A DNA stretch of 64,000 bases from Flectonema sp. DT1601 (Eukaryota; Euglenozoa; Diplonemea; Diplonemida; Diplonemidae), in assembly GCA_964019425.1 (NCBI GenBank), contig OZ025852.1, forward strand, positions 624,639-688,638, written 5' to 3'. This document shows positions 23,201 through 36,606 of the stretch, in pieces. The notes under the pieces are model-generated. The model saw nothing but the letters and a program-made list of their open reading frames with translations, was not told the DNA's origin and did not search any database. Both the position numbers and the translations under genes were made by a program. Numbering within the stretch: the stretch's first letter is position 1; the number at the start of each line of letters is the position of its first letter.

Positions 23201-26200
23201 CGAGGAAGAGTTGAACAGCAAAATTGTATCCCTTGAAGAGTCACTCACAAAGTCTCGAGAAGATCTGAAGTCTGCATTTGAGGAGAAGGGTGGCGTCGAG
23301 GAGAAGTTGCAGAATGAAGTTACTGAACTTCAGGAGAAGGTCGACAAGGTGAAGTCGAAGAAGAAGAAGCTGAAGGAAGAACTCAAAGAAGAAGAAGAGA
23401 AATCCGATGACTTGAAAGACAAGTTGAAGGAGAAGGAAGAAGAGTTAGAAGAACTTCAAGCTGCACAAGATAGCCTCAGAGAGAAGTCAGCTGCTGGTGA
23501 GGAAGATCACAATAATCAAATCTCTGAACTTCAGCAGGTTGTTGACGATAAGACAGCTGAGATTGAGAAACTGAATGCTGATCTTGCTTCCAGCACTGAG
23601 AAGACTGCTGATTTACAATCCCAACTCGACACTCTTGCGAGTGAGAAGGTTTCATCTGAAGAAGAACTCAACAACAAGTTATCTGAATTGACGGAATCTC
23701 GTGATCTGACTTCTTCTGAATCTGAGAAACTGAAGGAAGAACTCAGCAATCTTCAAGAACAGTCATCCATTGCTGAAGGTGAGTTTAACACGAAAATCAC
23801 TTCTTTGGAAGAGCAGCTGTCGGCGAAAGAAGAAGAGTTGAATGCCAAAACCGCTGAATTTGAGGAGAAGCAAGCAGCTTCGCAGCAACACTTTGCAGAC
23901 AACGAGGAAGAGTTGAACAGCAAAATTGTATCCCTTGAAGAGTCACTCACAAAGTCTCGAGAAGATCTGAAGTCTGCATTTGAGGAGAAGGGTGGCGTCG
24001 AGGAGAAGTTGCAGAATGAAGTTACTGAACTTCAGGAGAAGGTCGACAAGGTGAAGTCGAAGAAGAAGAAACTGAAGGAAGAACTCAAAGAGGAAGAAGA
24101 GAAATCCGATGACTTGAAAGACAAGTTGAGGGAGAAGGAAGAGGAGTTAGAAGAACTTCAAGCTGCACAAGATAGCCTCAGAGAGAAGTCAGCTGCTGGT
24201 GAGGAAGATCACAATAATCAAATCTCTGAACTTCAGCAGGTTGTTGACGATAAGACAGCTGAGATTGAGAAACTGAATGCTGATCTTGCTTCCAGCACTG
24301 AGAAGACTGCTGATTTACAATCCCAACTCGACACTCTTGCGAGTGAGAAGGTTTCATCTGAAGAAGAACTCAACAACAAGTTATCTGAATTGACGGAATC
24401 TCGTGATCTGACTTCTTCTGAATCTGAGAAACTGAAGGAAGAACTCAGCAATCTTCAAGAACAGTCAACTATTGCTGAGGGTGAGTTTAGCACGAAAATC
24501 ACTTCTTTGGAAGAGCAGCTGTCGGCGAAAGAAGAAGAGTTGAATGCCAAAACCGCTGAATTTGAGGAGAAGCAAGCAGCTTCGCAGCAACACTTTGCAG
24601 ACAACGAGGAAGAGTTGAACAGCAAAATTGTATCCCTTGAAGAGTCACTCACAAAGTCTCGAGAAGATCTGAAGTCTGCATTTGAGGAGAAAGGTGGCGT
24701 CGAGGAGAAGTTGCAGAATGAAGTTACTGAACTTCAGGAGAAGGTCGACAAGGTGAAGTCGAAGAAGAAGAAGCTGAAGGAAGAACTCAAAGAAGAAGAA
24801 GAGAAATCCGATGACTTGAAAGACAAGTTGAAGGAGAAGGAAGAAGAGTTAGAAGAACTTCAAGCTGCACAAGATAGCCTCAGAGAGAAGTCAGCTGCTG
24901 GTGAGGAAGATCACAATAATCAAATCTCTGAACTTCAGCAGGTTGTTGACGATAAGACAGCTGAGATTGAGAAACTGAATGGTGATCTTGCTTCCAGCAC
25001 TGAGAAGACTGCTGATTTACAATCCCAACTCGACACTCTTGCGAGTGAGAAGGTTTCATCTGAAGAAGAACTCAACAACAAGTTATCCGAATTGACGGAA
25101 TCTCGTGATCTGACTTCTTCTGAATCTGAGAAACTGAAGGAAGAACTCAGCAATCTTCAAGAACAGTCAACTATTGCTGAGGGTGAGTTTAGCACGAAAA
25201 TCACTTCTTTGGAAGAGCAGCTGTCGGCGAAAGAAGAAGAGTTTAATGCCAAAACCGCTGAATTTGAGGAGAAGCAAGCAGCTTCACAGCAACACTTTGC
25301 AGACAACGAGGAAGAGTTGAACAGCAAAATTGTATCCCTTGAAGAGTCACTCACAAAGTCTCGAGAAGATCTGAAGTCTGCATTTGAGGAGAAGGGTGGC
25401 GTCGAGGAGAAGCTGCAGAATGAAGTTACTGAACTTCAGGAGAAGGTCGACAAAGTGAAGTCGAAGAAGAAGAAGCTGAAGGAAGAACTCAAAGAAGAAG
25501 AAGAGAAATCCGATGACTTGAAAGACAAGTTGAAGGAGAAGGAAGAGGAGTTAGAAGAACTTCAAGCTGCACAAGATAGCCTCAGAGAGAAGTCAGCTGC
25601 TGGTGAGGAAGATCACAATAATCAAATCTCTGAACTTCAGCAGGTTGTTGACGATAAGACAGCTGAGATTGAGAAACTGAATGCTGATCTTGCTTCCAGC
25701 ACTGAGAAGACTGCTGATTTACAATCCCAACTCGACACTCTTGCGAGTGAGAAGGTTTCATCTGAAGAAGAACTCAACAACAAGTTATCTGAATTGACGG
25801 AATCTCGTGATCTGACTTCTTCTGAATCTGAGAAACTGAAGGAAGAACTCAGCAATCTTCAAGAACAGTCAACTATTGCTGAGGGTGAGTTTAACACGAA
25901 AATCACTTCTTTGGAAGAGCAGCTGTCGGCGAAAGAAGAAGAGTTGAATGCCAAAACCGCTGAATTTGAGGAGAAGCAAGCAGCTTCGCAGCAACACTTT
26001 GCAGACAACGAGGAAGCGTTGAACAGCAAAATTGTATCCCTTGAAGAATCACTCACAAAGTCTCGAGAAGATCTGAAGTCTGCATTTGAGGAAAAAGGTG
26101 GCGTCGAGGAGAAGTTGCAGAATGAAGTTACTGAACTTCAGGAGAAGGTCGACAAAGTGAAGTCGAAGAAGAAGAAGCTGAAGGAAGAACTCAAAGAAGA

Positions 26201-29200
26201 AGAAGAGAAGTCCGATGACTTGAAAGACAAGTTGAAGGAGAAGGAAGAAGAGTTAGAAGAACTTCAAGCTGCACAAGATAGCCTCAGAGAGAAGTCAGCT
26301 GCTGGTGAGGAAGATCACAATAATCAAATCTCGGAACTTCGGCAGGTTGTTGACGATAAGACAGCTGAGATTGAGAAACTGAATGCTGATCTTGCTTCCA
26401 GCACTGAGAAGACTGCTGATTTACAATCCCAACTCGACACTCTTGCGAGTGAGAAGGTTTCATCTGAAGAAGAACTCAACAACAAGTTATCTGAATTGAC
26501 GGAATCTCGTGATCTGACTTCTTCTGAATCTGAGAAACTGAAGGAAGAACTCAGCAATCTTCAAGAACAGTCATCCATTGCTGAAGGTGAGTTTAACACG
26601 AAAATCACTTCTTTGGAAGAGCAGCTGTCGGCGAAAGAAGAAGAGTTGAATGCCAAAACCGCTGAATTTGAGGAGAAGCAAGCAGCTTCGCAGCAACACT
26701 TTGCAGACAACGAGGAAGAGTTGAACAGCAAAATTGTATCCCTTGAAGAATCACTCACAAAGTCTCGAGAAGATCTGAAGTCTGCATTTGAGGAGAAGGG
26801 TGGCGTCGAGGAGAAGTTGCAGAATGAAGTTACTGAACTTCAGGAGAAGGTCGACAAAGTGAAGTCGAAGAAGAAGAAGCTGAAGGAAGAACTCAAAGAA
26901 GAAGAAGAGAAATCCGATGACTTGAAAGACAAGTTGAAGGAGAAGGAAGAGGAGTTAGAAGAACTTCAAGCTGCACAAGATAGCCTCAGAGAGAAGTCAG
27001 CTGCTGGTGAGGAAGATCACAATAATCAAATCTCGGAACTTCAGCAGGTTGTTGACGATAAGACAGCTGAGATTGAGAAACTGAATGCTGATCTTGCTTC
27101 CAGCACTGAGAAGACTGCTGATTTACAATCCCAACTCGACACTCTTGCGAGTGAGAAGGTTTCATCTGAAGAAGAACTCAACAACAAGTTATCTGAATTG
27201 ACAGAATCTCGTGATCTGAATTCTTCTGAATCTGAGAAACTGAAGGAAGAACTCAGCAATCTTCAAGAACAGTCATCCATTGCTGAAGGTGAGTTTAGCA
27301 CGAAAATCACTTCTTTGGAAGAGCAGCTGTCGGCGAAAGAAGAAGAGTTGAATGCCAAAACCGCTGAATTTGAGGAGAAGCAAGCAGCTTCGCAGCAACA
27401 CTTTGCAGACAACGAGGAAGAGTTGAACAGCAAAATTGTATCCCTTGAAGAGTCACTCACAAAGTCTCGAGAAGATCTGAAGTCTGCATTTGAGGAGAAG
27501 GGTGGCGTCGAGGAGAAGTTGCAGAATGAAGTTACTGAACTTCAGGAGAAGGTCGACAAGGTGAAGTCGAAGAAGAAGAAACTGAAGGAAGAACTCAAAG
27601 AGGAAGAAGAAAAATCCGATGACTTGAAAGACAAGTTGAGGGAGAAGGAAGAGGAGTTAGAAGAACTTCAAGCTGCACAAGATAGCCTCAGAGAGAAGTC
27701 AGCTGCTGGTGAGGAAGATCACAATAATCAAATCTCTGAACTTCAGCAGGTTGTTGACGATAAGACAGCTGAGATTGAGAAACTGAATGCTGATCTTGCT
27801 TCCAGCACTGAGAAGACTGCTGATTTACAATCCCAACTCGACACTCTTGCGAGTGAGAAGGTTTCATCTGAAGAAGAACTCAACAACAAGTTATCTGAAT
27901 TGACGGAATCTCGTGATCTGACTTCTTCTGAATCTGAGAAACTGAAGGAAGAACTCAGCAATCTTCAAGAACAGTCATCTATTGCTGAGGGTGAGTTTAG
28001 CACGAAAATCACTTCTTTGGAAGAGCAGCTGTCGGCGAAAGAAGAAGAGTTGAATGCCAAAACCGCTGAATTTGAGGAGAAGCAAGCAGCTTCACAGCAA
28101 CACTTTGCAGACAACGAGGAAGCGTTGAACAGCAAAATTGTATCCCTTGAAGAGTCACTCACAAAGTCTCGAGAAGATCTGAAGTCTGCATTTGAGGAGA
28201 AGGGTGGCGTCGAGGAGAAGTTGCAGAATGAAGTTACTGAACTTCAGGAGAAGGTCGACAAGGTGAAGTCGAAGAAGAAGAAGCTGAAGGAAGAACTCAA
28301 AGAGGAAGAAGAGAAATCCGATGACTTGAAAGACAAGTTGAGGGAGAAGGAAGAGGAGTTAGAAGAACTTCAAGCTGCACAAGATAGCCTCAGAGAGAAG
28401 TCAGCTGCTGGTGAGGAAGATCACAATAATCAAATCTCTGAACTTCAGCAGGTTGTTGACGATAAGACAGCTGAGATTGAGAAACTGAATGCTGATCTTG
28501 CCTCCAGCACTGAGAAAACTGCTGATTTACAATCCCAACTAGACACTCTTGCGAGCGAGAAGGTTTCATCTGAAGAAGAACTCAACAACAAGTTATCTGA
28601 ATTGACGGAATCTCGTGATCTGACTTCTTCTGAATCTGAGAAACTGAAGGAAGAACTCAGCAATCTTCAAGAACAGTCATCTATTGCTGAGGGTGAGTTT
28701 AGCACGAAAATCACTTCTTTGGAAGAGCAGCTGTCGGCGAAAGAAGAAGAGTTGAATGCCAAAACCGCTGAATTTGAGGAGAAGCAAGCAGCTTCACAGC
28801 AACACTTTGCAGACAACGAGGAAGAGTTGAACAGCAAGATTGTATCCCTTGAAGAGTCACTCACAAAGTCTCGAGAAGATCTGAAGTCTGCATTTGAGGA
28901 GAAGGGTGGCGTCGAGGAGAAGTTGCAGAATGAAGTTACTGAACTTCAGGAGAAGGTCGACAAGGTGAAGTCGAAGAAGAAGAAGCTGAAGGAAGAACTC
29001 AAAGAAGAAGAAGAAAAATCCGATGACTTGAAAGACAAGTTGAAGGAGAAGGAAGAGGAGTTAGAAGAACTTCAAGCTGCACAAGATAGCCTCAGAGAGA
29101 AGTCAGCTGCTGGTGAGGAAGATCACAATAATCAAATCTCTGAACTTCAGCAGGTTGTTGACGATAAGACAGCTGAGATTGAGAAACTGAATGCTGATCT

Positions 29201-32200
29201 TGCTTCCAGCACTGAGAAGACTGCTGATTTACAATCCCAACTCGACACTCTTGCGAGTGAGAAGGTTTCATCTGAAGAAGAACTCAACAACAAGTTATCT
29301 GAATTGACGGAATCTCGTGATCTGACTTCTTCTGAATCTGAGAAACTGAAGGAAGAACTCAGCAATCTTCAAGAACAGTCATCCATTGCTGAAGGTGAGT
29401 TTAACACGAAAATCACTTCTTTGGAAGAGCAGCTGTCGGCGAAAGAAGAAGAGTTTAATGCCAAAACCGCTGAATTTGATGAGAAGCAAGCAGCTTCACA
29501 GCAACACTTTGCAGACAACGAGGAAGTGTTGAACAGCAAAATTGTATCCCTTGAAGAGTCACTCACAAAGTCTCGAGAAGATCTGAAGTCTGCATTTGAG
29601 GAGAAGGGTGGCGTCGAGGAGAAGTTGCAGAATGAAGTTACTGAACTTCAGGAGAAGGTCGACAAGGTGAAGTCGAAGAAGAAGAAGCTGAAGGAAGAAC
29701 TCAAAGAAGAAGAAGAGAAATCCGATGACTTGAAAGACAAGTTGAAGGAGAAGGAAGAGGAGTTAGAAGAACTTCAAGCTGCACAAGATAGCCTCAGAGA
29801 GAAGTCAGCTGCTGGTGAGGAAGACCACAATAATCAAATCTCTGAACTTCAGCAGGTTGTTGACGATAAGACAGCTGAGATTGAGAAACTGAATGGTGAT
29901 CTTGCTTCCAGCACTGAGAAGACTGCTGATTTACAATCCCAACTCGACACTCTTGCGAGTGAGAAGGTTTCATCTGAAGAAGAACTCAACAACAAGTTAT
30001 CTGAATTGACGGAATCTCGTGATCTGACTTCTTCTGAATCTGAGAAACTGAAGGAAGAACTCAGCAATCTTCAAGAACAGTCAACTATTGCTGAGGGTGA
30101 GTTTAGCACGAAAATCACTTCTTTGGAAGAGCAGCTGTCGGCGAAAGAAGAAGAGTTGAATGCCAAAACCGCTGAATTTGAGGAGAAGCAAGCAGCTTCA
30201 CAGCAACACTTTGCAGACAACGAGGAAGAGTTGAACAGCAAGATTGTATCCCTTGAAGAGTCACTCACAAAGTCTCGAGAAGATCTGAAGTCTGCATTTG
30301 AGGAGAAGGGTGGCGTCGAGGAGAAGTTGCAGAATGAAGTTACTGAACTTCAGGAGAAGGTCGACAAGGTGAAGTCGAAGAAGAAGAAACTGAAGGAAGA
30401 ACTCAAAGAGGAAGAAGAGAAATCCGATGACTTGAAAGACAAGTTGAGGGAGAAGGAAGAGGAGTTAGAAGAACTTCAAGCTGCACAAGATAGCCTCAGA
30501 GAGAAGTCAGCTGCTGGTGAGGAAGACCACAATAATCAAATCTCTGAACTTCAGCAGGTTGTTGACGATAAGACAGCTGAGATTGAGAAACTGAATGCTG
30601 ATCTTGCTTCCAGCACTGAGAAGACTGCTGATTTACAATCCCAACTAGACACTCTTGCGAGCGAGAAGGTTTCATCTGAAGAAGAACTCAACAACAAGTT
30701 ATCTGAATTGACGGAATCTCGTGATCTGACTTCTTCTGAATCTGAGAAACTGAAGGAAGAACTCAGCAATCTTCAAGAACAGTCAACTATTGCTGAGGGT
30801 GAGTTTAGCACGAAAATCACTTCTTTGGAAGAGCAGCTGTCGGCGAAAGAAGAAGAGTTGAATGCCAAAACCGCTGAATTTGATGAGAAGCAAGCAGCTT
30901 CACAGCAACACTTTGCAGACAACGAGGAAGAGTTGAACAGCAAAATTGTATCCCTTGAAGAGTCACTCACAAAGTCTCGAGAAGATCTGAAGTCTGCATT
31001 TGAGGAGAAGGGTGGCGTCGAGGAGAAGTTGCAGAATGAAGTTACTGAACTTCAGGAGAAGGTCGACAAGGTGAAGTCGAAGAAGAAGAAGCTGAAGGAA
31101 GAACTCAAAGAAGAAGAAGAGAAGTCCGATGACTTGAAAGACAAGTTGAAGGAGAAGGAAGAGGAGTTAGAAGAACTTCAAGCTGCACAAGATAGCCTCA
31201 GAGAGAAGTCAGCTGCTGCTGAAGAAGATGGTGCGCAAATGTCTGAACTTCAGCAAGTTGTTGACGATAAGACAGCTGAGATTGAGAAACTGAATGCTGA
31301 TCTTGCTTCCAGCACTGAGAAGACTGCTGATTTACAATCCCAACTCGACACTCTTGCGAGCGAGAAGGTTTCATCTGAAGAAGAACTCAACAACAAGTTA
31401 TCTGAATTGACGGAATCTCGTGATCTGACTTCTTCTGAATCTGAGAAACTGAAGGAAGAACTCAGCAATCTTCAAGAACAGTCATCCATTGCTGAGGGTG
31501 AGTTTAGCACGAAAATCACTTCTTTGGAAGAGCAACTTTCAGCGAAAGAAGAAGAGTTGAATGCCAAAACCGCTGAATTTGAGGAGAAGCAAGCAGCTTC
31601 ACAGCAACACTTTGCAGACAACGAGGAAGAGTTGAACAGCAAAATTGTATCCCTTGAAGAGTCACTCACAAAGTCTCGAGAAGACCTGAAGTCTGCATTT
31701 GAGGAGAAGGGTGGCGTCGAGGAGAAGCTGCAGAATGAAGTTACTGAACTTCAGGAGAAGGTCGACAAAGTGAAGTCGAAGAAGAAGAAGCTGAAGGAAG
31801 AACTCAAAGAAGAAGAAGAGAAATCCGATGACTTGAAAGACAAGTTGAAGGAGAAGGAAGTAGAATTAGAAACACTGCAAGCTGCACAAGATAAACTCAA
31901 AAGTAAGTCAGATGATGCTGAAGAAGATGCTGCTCGAATCTCTGAACTTCAGCAGGTTGTTGACGATAAGACAGCTGAGATTGAGAAACTGAATGCTGAT
32001 CTTGCTTCCAGCACTGAGAAGACTGCTGATTTACATTCCCAACTCGAAACTCTTGCGAGTGAGAAGGTTTCATCTGAAGAAGAACTCAACAACAAGTTAT
32101 CTGAATTGACTGAATCTCGTGATCTGACTTCTTCTGAATCTGAGAAACTGAAGGAAGAACTCAGCAATGTGAAAACTGCATCGTTGGTTGTTGAACAAGA

Positions 32201-34813
32201 AAAGTTTGATAATGAAATGAAGATTGAAGGATTGCAGTTGACTATCGTTACAACGATGGAGAAGATGGAGCAACTGAAGGAAAAGATTACAACAACTTGT
32301 CAAGAGAGAGATGAACTTCGAGAGAAACTACAAAGTAGGGAAGAAGGAGTAGAAATTGTTGATGCAGTCAACAAGGAACGTTCTGAACTACAACAGAAGC
32401 TGTTGGAAGTAAAGCGGCAGCTACACGAAAGTGATTTAAGATTTGAAGCTGATTCGAAGGCTTTTGAATCAGTTAGTAAGGAGAGAGATGAACTTGAGAA
32501 GCAGCTTTTAGCCCTTCGGGACTTTCAGTATGATCATGAAGAACAAATTGTTTCTGCAAAGAAAGCTCTGAGAAATCAAACCAATACTCCCCTGACAGCA
32601 TTAGAACAACTGGCTGTCTCTGATGATATCATCGAAGAAACTACACCAGAATCAGAATTATTGGGAAAGGTATCTAATCTCACAACACAACTAAGAGAGC
32701 AGCGACAACTGTTTGAGTACGAAAAGGAGAAGTTATTAAAAGAGATTGAGGTAATGAAAGAACGATTGAATTCGTTACAAAGTAACAACTCTGAGGAAGC
32801 GGAATCATCAAAATTACAATCTGAACTCTCTGATGCTCTTGAGAGAGTTTCTTACCTCGAAAGTGAAGCCGACAAAGTGAAGGTACTCACGAGTCAAGTT
32901 GATGATCTGACACATGAACGAGATGACCTTCACAGTCAGGTCATCGGAATAAAGTCTGAACTTAACGACCAAACCCGTCTTGTTGTAGAGTTACAAAATG
33001 AGCAAAAAGATCAAAGCAGTGAAGCTGACATTCAAAAGATCCTTTCAGACAGAAACGAATTGGCTGCTGAACTCCAGCGACAGGAGAATATTAATCAGAA
33101 GTTACAAGGTGACAACGAGTTGATGGCAGTCAAGGTTGCTAATCAAGTGGACAGGCTTTCTGATGTTTCGGAGGAAACAGCAGAGCTCCGTGCAGCCATC
33201 GCAGAATTGACACACGAGAATAACGAAATTCGTTCAGGTGAGAATGACCTCAGCATCCAGAAGAATGATCTCGTACAGCAATTGGAGACACTAACAGAAG
33301 ACAAGAAAAACGGCGACATCGAACTTGAAGCAATGAAATACGACCTGCGAGAAGTAATCGCAGAGTGTGATCGGCGCTGCAGAGAACTCGCCACCGAGTC
33401 GGATACACGATGTCGGGAATTAGCAACCGAATCTGATACCAAGTGTCGCGAAATTGCCGAAGCGAACGAAACAGAGATGTGGGGGCTACGTGAACGTCTT
33501 CAGCAGTCAATAAAATCTACCTCAGAAATACGAGAGCAGGCAGCTTCTGCTGTTCAAGAACTCGAGGAGAAGCTGACTCAACAACAAAATAGTAACGAAG
33601 TGACCCTCTCAACTATGGAATCAAAACTAACACAATACGCGATGGAGAAAGCTTCATACATTGGAGAGCTGCAGGAAGCAAAGGCGGCAGCCCAACATTA
33701 TAGAGCAGAGCTTGAGGTTAAAACACGCGACTTCAACACTTCTAAGCGCGGGTTAGAATCAAAACTAAAAGCTGTGATGGAATACAATTCTTCTCAAGAT
33801 CAACAACTCCTTCAGGCGGAGTTAGAAAATACTACTTTGGGATCTCTTCGGGACAAGTCAGGAGAAGCCCTGCAGCGAATAGCTGACCTCACAAGTGAAA
33901 ACACTGAACTGAGGAAGAAATGTTCAACTCTGTCGGAAGAGCTAACTAGTACGAAGTACCTAATGGAGGTGAAGGTGAATGAGATAAAAGCAGTGGGTGA
34001 TCAAATAGTGCTGGCTCGTCAGCAGGAAGCTGAACAAAATTTCGCACAAAAAGAAGAAGAACTACGAGAACGAGAATCAATGCTGTCGGATATGCACGAA
34101 GAGTTAATGAGAATGAAGATGGTGGCGGAGGATAAATTTAATGAAATCTCTTCAATAGAACAGCAACATTATTATGGTCAGCAGGTCTCTCAGAAACAGA
34201 TCGACCACAACGAACATCCTGCGGAATCGACTTCTTCGCTCAACAGCAACAATCGACTATCTCAAATTGACTCCATCATCGAACACGTACGCAGTGAAGT
34301 TCGTATCCCTTACGAAACACCCAGCCCTGAACGATCATCTGCCCGCTACAACTCTACTCATCACCAGGCCCCTGATTCCTCTCTTGTTCCTGCTTTGCCT
34401 CCGCACCGAAAGCGAGAAATGTGGGAAGCATTTTCTCCTCTGAAAAAGGTATGAAATAATTATATTTTCGAATAACCGTTTTGTGGTAAATTAATTATTA
34501 TCATCCGTTAGGTTAATCACAGAACCTATTATTAGGTAAGAAATCAAACAAACAGGCGAGTCCACCGCAGCCTTCTGCTTCTGTTGGAACCTTCTCACGA
34601 AGAAGAGATGGACATGTTTCGAAGAAGTTTGCGAGTTTTGAAACGACGTTACGCAGTGCTCCGAGTCCTTCTGTTACTTCAAACTCACAGCAGTTGGGAG
34701 TGAAACCTCCTCCGCCTCCTTCAAGATTGTCTGGTCCTGCATTCAGATCTCCTGCGAGAACTACTGCAGCGACTACAATCAGAACTCCGTACTCGATAGA
34801 TACTTCTGGTTGA
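20274..34813 (+). CDS. Giant repetitive coiled-coil protein (about 4,810 residues)
   Basis: Two exons, 20274-34448 and 34556-34813. The first ~280 residues are unique coiled coil. Residues about 282-3965 are about 15.7 tandem copies of a 234-residue unit, and a further ~730 residues are non-repeated coiled coil. The last exon is a Ser/Pro-rich basic tail with KPPPPPSRLSG and SPART stretches, typical of microtubule- or SH3-binding tails. The unit is rich in Glu, Lys, Leu and Ser with heptad-like spacing and includes VKSKKKKLKEELKEEEEK, a highly charged stretch. I see no TM segment, kinase or motor domain. Analogues by architecture are golgins, rootletin-like and other fibrous linker proteins; a fully extended coil would be several hundred nanometres long. 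Function is unknown. A short sub-repeat (RELATESDTRC) occurs near 33380-33450. Assembly copy number should be treated with caution. Confidence 0.9.
21120..32169 (+). repeat. 702-bp (234-codon) coding tandem repeat, about 15.7 copies
   Basis: A recurrent point in the unit (start of ISELQQVVDDKTAEIEKLN) returns every 702 bp from about 21410 to 30550, then twice at 699 bp, making 16 occurrences. Interior copies differ at only a few positions each, while both ends are diverged. The first copy has KAKSKKKK and KSDVLKD; the last two have lost one codon and carry EEDGAQMSEL or EEDAARISEL; the last unit stops after ELSNV. Scattered variants (Asn/Ser in EGEFS/N, Lys/Arg in KDKLK/R, Gly/Ala in NG/ADLAS, EEEL/EEAL/EEVL) are shared between non-adjacent copies, as expected from unequal exchange or gene conversion. 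Weak internal similarity (ELNNKLSEL, EFSTKITSL, ELNSKIVSL, LQNEVTEL) suggests the unit itself grew from a shorter motif. Confidence 0.95.
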
Positions 34814-35329
34814 GTTGATAAACTTCTCAACTGTTGTAGTCTACACCGATTGATGAACTGTGAAGGGTGTTTTATTACTTTCTGTTGTTCATGTTCCAAT
34901 CTTGTGAGGTGTTTTTTTAAAATTTTTTATATTCTGTTTTTTAGTTGTATCCCATTTTTCTGACGGTTCGACACTGCTCTCGGGTTTGTTGTTACCGTCT
35001 TGTATCCATTGTATTGAAGAAGGAAATTAAATTAAGAATTAGAAAAAGAACAAAAAAAAAAAAGAAATAAATAATAGAAGAATATGTACTATTTCCTTTA
35101 TCTTACTCACATCATTTTGAGATTAGCTTTCAACCTGCACATCGCAGTACTGTTATTGTTGTCATGTTACTTTGGTATATTTTTCGTATTATTATTTTGT
35201 TTGTATCGGTCGTTGAGTTGTTGCATTCGCCTGAGTTCTTATTTCTCTTATTCTCTTTAGGTCTCATGTGGTGGTTCATAACAAATACTTAATTCCCTTT
35301 CAGTAGTCTGCAATTAGAGTAATAAAACG
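34814..35329. other. Intergenic spacer
   Basis: T-rich spacer with an A run near 35052-35063. No gene seen. It ends in acttaattccctttcag (cag 35301-35303), 27 bases before the next start codon. Confidence 0.65.
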
Positions 35330-36221
35330 ATGCCACAAGCACTTGAAGGAGAAAATGACCAGGCCTTGGCAACAGACATGTCTTTAGAAGGGCTTTTTGG
35401 AGCAAAGGGTAAAGTTGCTCTAATTACTGGAGGAGGGTCAGGTATTGGGGCGATGATCGCTACAGGGCTGTCGAGGAACGGTGCGAAGGTTTACATTGCT
35501 TCTAGAAAGCCAACCATCGAATTTGCATCGCAGCTTCCAAACTGCACGTCCGTTCAATGCGACGTAGCGAACTCGGAACAAGTTGACAAACTTCTTCAAC
35601 TCATTAAGGAGAATCATGGAAAGCTAGACATTTTAATTAATAACGCTGGCACTAACTTTTCTGCACCACTGGGAAAGTACACCTCCGAATCATTTGATAA
35701 AGTGATGCAGGTCAATGTAAGATCTTTGTTCTACATGACTCAGGCTGCCCTTCCTCTACTGGTTGCTGCAGCAAAAGATAATGGTCCTGCCAGAGTTATC
35801 AACATCGCGTCAATTAATGGACTCAGAGCTCCAACTGATATGGATACCTACGCTTACAGTTCATCTAAAGCAGCAGTAGTCATGTTATCAAAGCACTTGG
35901 CTGGTAAACTCGGTAAGAAGAACATCACAGTCAACAGTATCTGTCCAGGTCCATTCCCCAGCAGAATGATGAGAGGAACTATTAAAATGGTGGGCGAGAA
36001 GAACATTTCTAAGAACACCGCCCTTGGCCGTCTCGGTGAGCCGCAGGTATGTCTTCAGGTTGTGGGTTTTTAAGTAAAAATGAAAAACAAATATGACCAA
36101 ACAAACACTAAAACAGGACATGGCTGGTGCGGTTCTTTTCTTGTGTGGAGCTGCTGGAGGCTTCGTTACCGGCACAGAGATAACATCTGATGGAGGACAT
36201 CTCGTGAAGTCAATGTTGTAA
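35330..36221 (+). CDS. Classical short-chain dehydrogenase/reductase (SDR)
   Basis: Two exons, 35330-36046 and 36117-36221, give 273 residues. It contains TGGGSGIG for the dinucleotide, CDVAN, NNAGTN, the catalytic Ser in NIASING and Tyr/Lys in YAYSSSKAAV, then CPGPFPSRM. The last exon has LCGAAGGFVTGTEITSDGG, the usual SDR C-terminus. Length (about 250-280) and motif order fit a classical NAD(P)(H)-dependent oxidoreductase, closest in style to the FabG / gluconate 5-dehydrogenase group, but the substrate cannot be read from sequence. The intron donor is gtatgt and the acceptor ctaaaacag. No targeting signal is obvious. Confidence 0.93.
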
Positions 36222-36606
36222 AGTTGAAACATTCAGTTGTTTAATCTTTTTTTTTTTTTTTTGTTATGCAAGTAAGTGAACCGAGCGCGATTCTCAGTTT
36301 GTCTACCTGACTATTGACATGTTGAGACCTGTTATACCATCCCTTCACATAGACGGCTCCACAATCTAAACCCACGGATTTGGTACCGCTCTCATTCCTG
36401 GATTTCACTTTAGGAGTCGTTAAGACTTCGAAATGATTCCCTGACGGAGTTTTTATTTATTTGTTGCCGTTTTAAATGAGATTTTTGACTATTATAAAAA
36501 AACAGGAACAGATATGTACTCAGGCCTGGAGATCAGAGAGTGAAAATAATTTTATTAAAGATTCTTATTTCCTCTTCAGCACATCAACCCATCGAGCTGC
36601 TTTAAT
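36222..36606. other. Intergenic spacer
   Basis: No gene supported. A T tract lies at about 36247-36262. A pyrimidine stretch ending in cctcttcag (36579) precedes the next ATG by 27 bases. Confidence 0.6.

Noticed and set aside
21425-32167. A ladder of 72- and 65-residue minus-strand frames recurring every 702 bp
   Set aside because: They are antisense shadows of the coding repeat, Ser-rich because the sense strand is Glu/Leu-rich; they recur only because the repeat recurs.
20274-34454. The giant coiled-coil protein as a myosin or kinesin heavy chain
   Set aside because: No motor P-loop or motor signature occurs anywhere in the N-terminal region; only coiled coil and a Pro-rich tail are visible.
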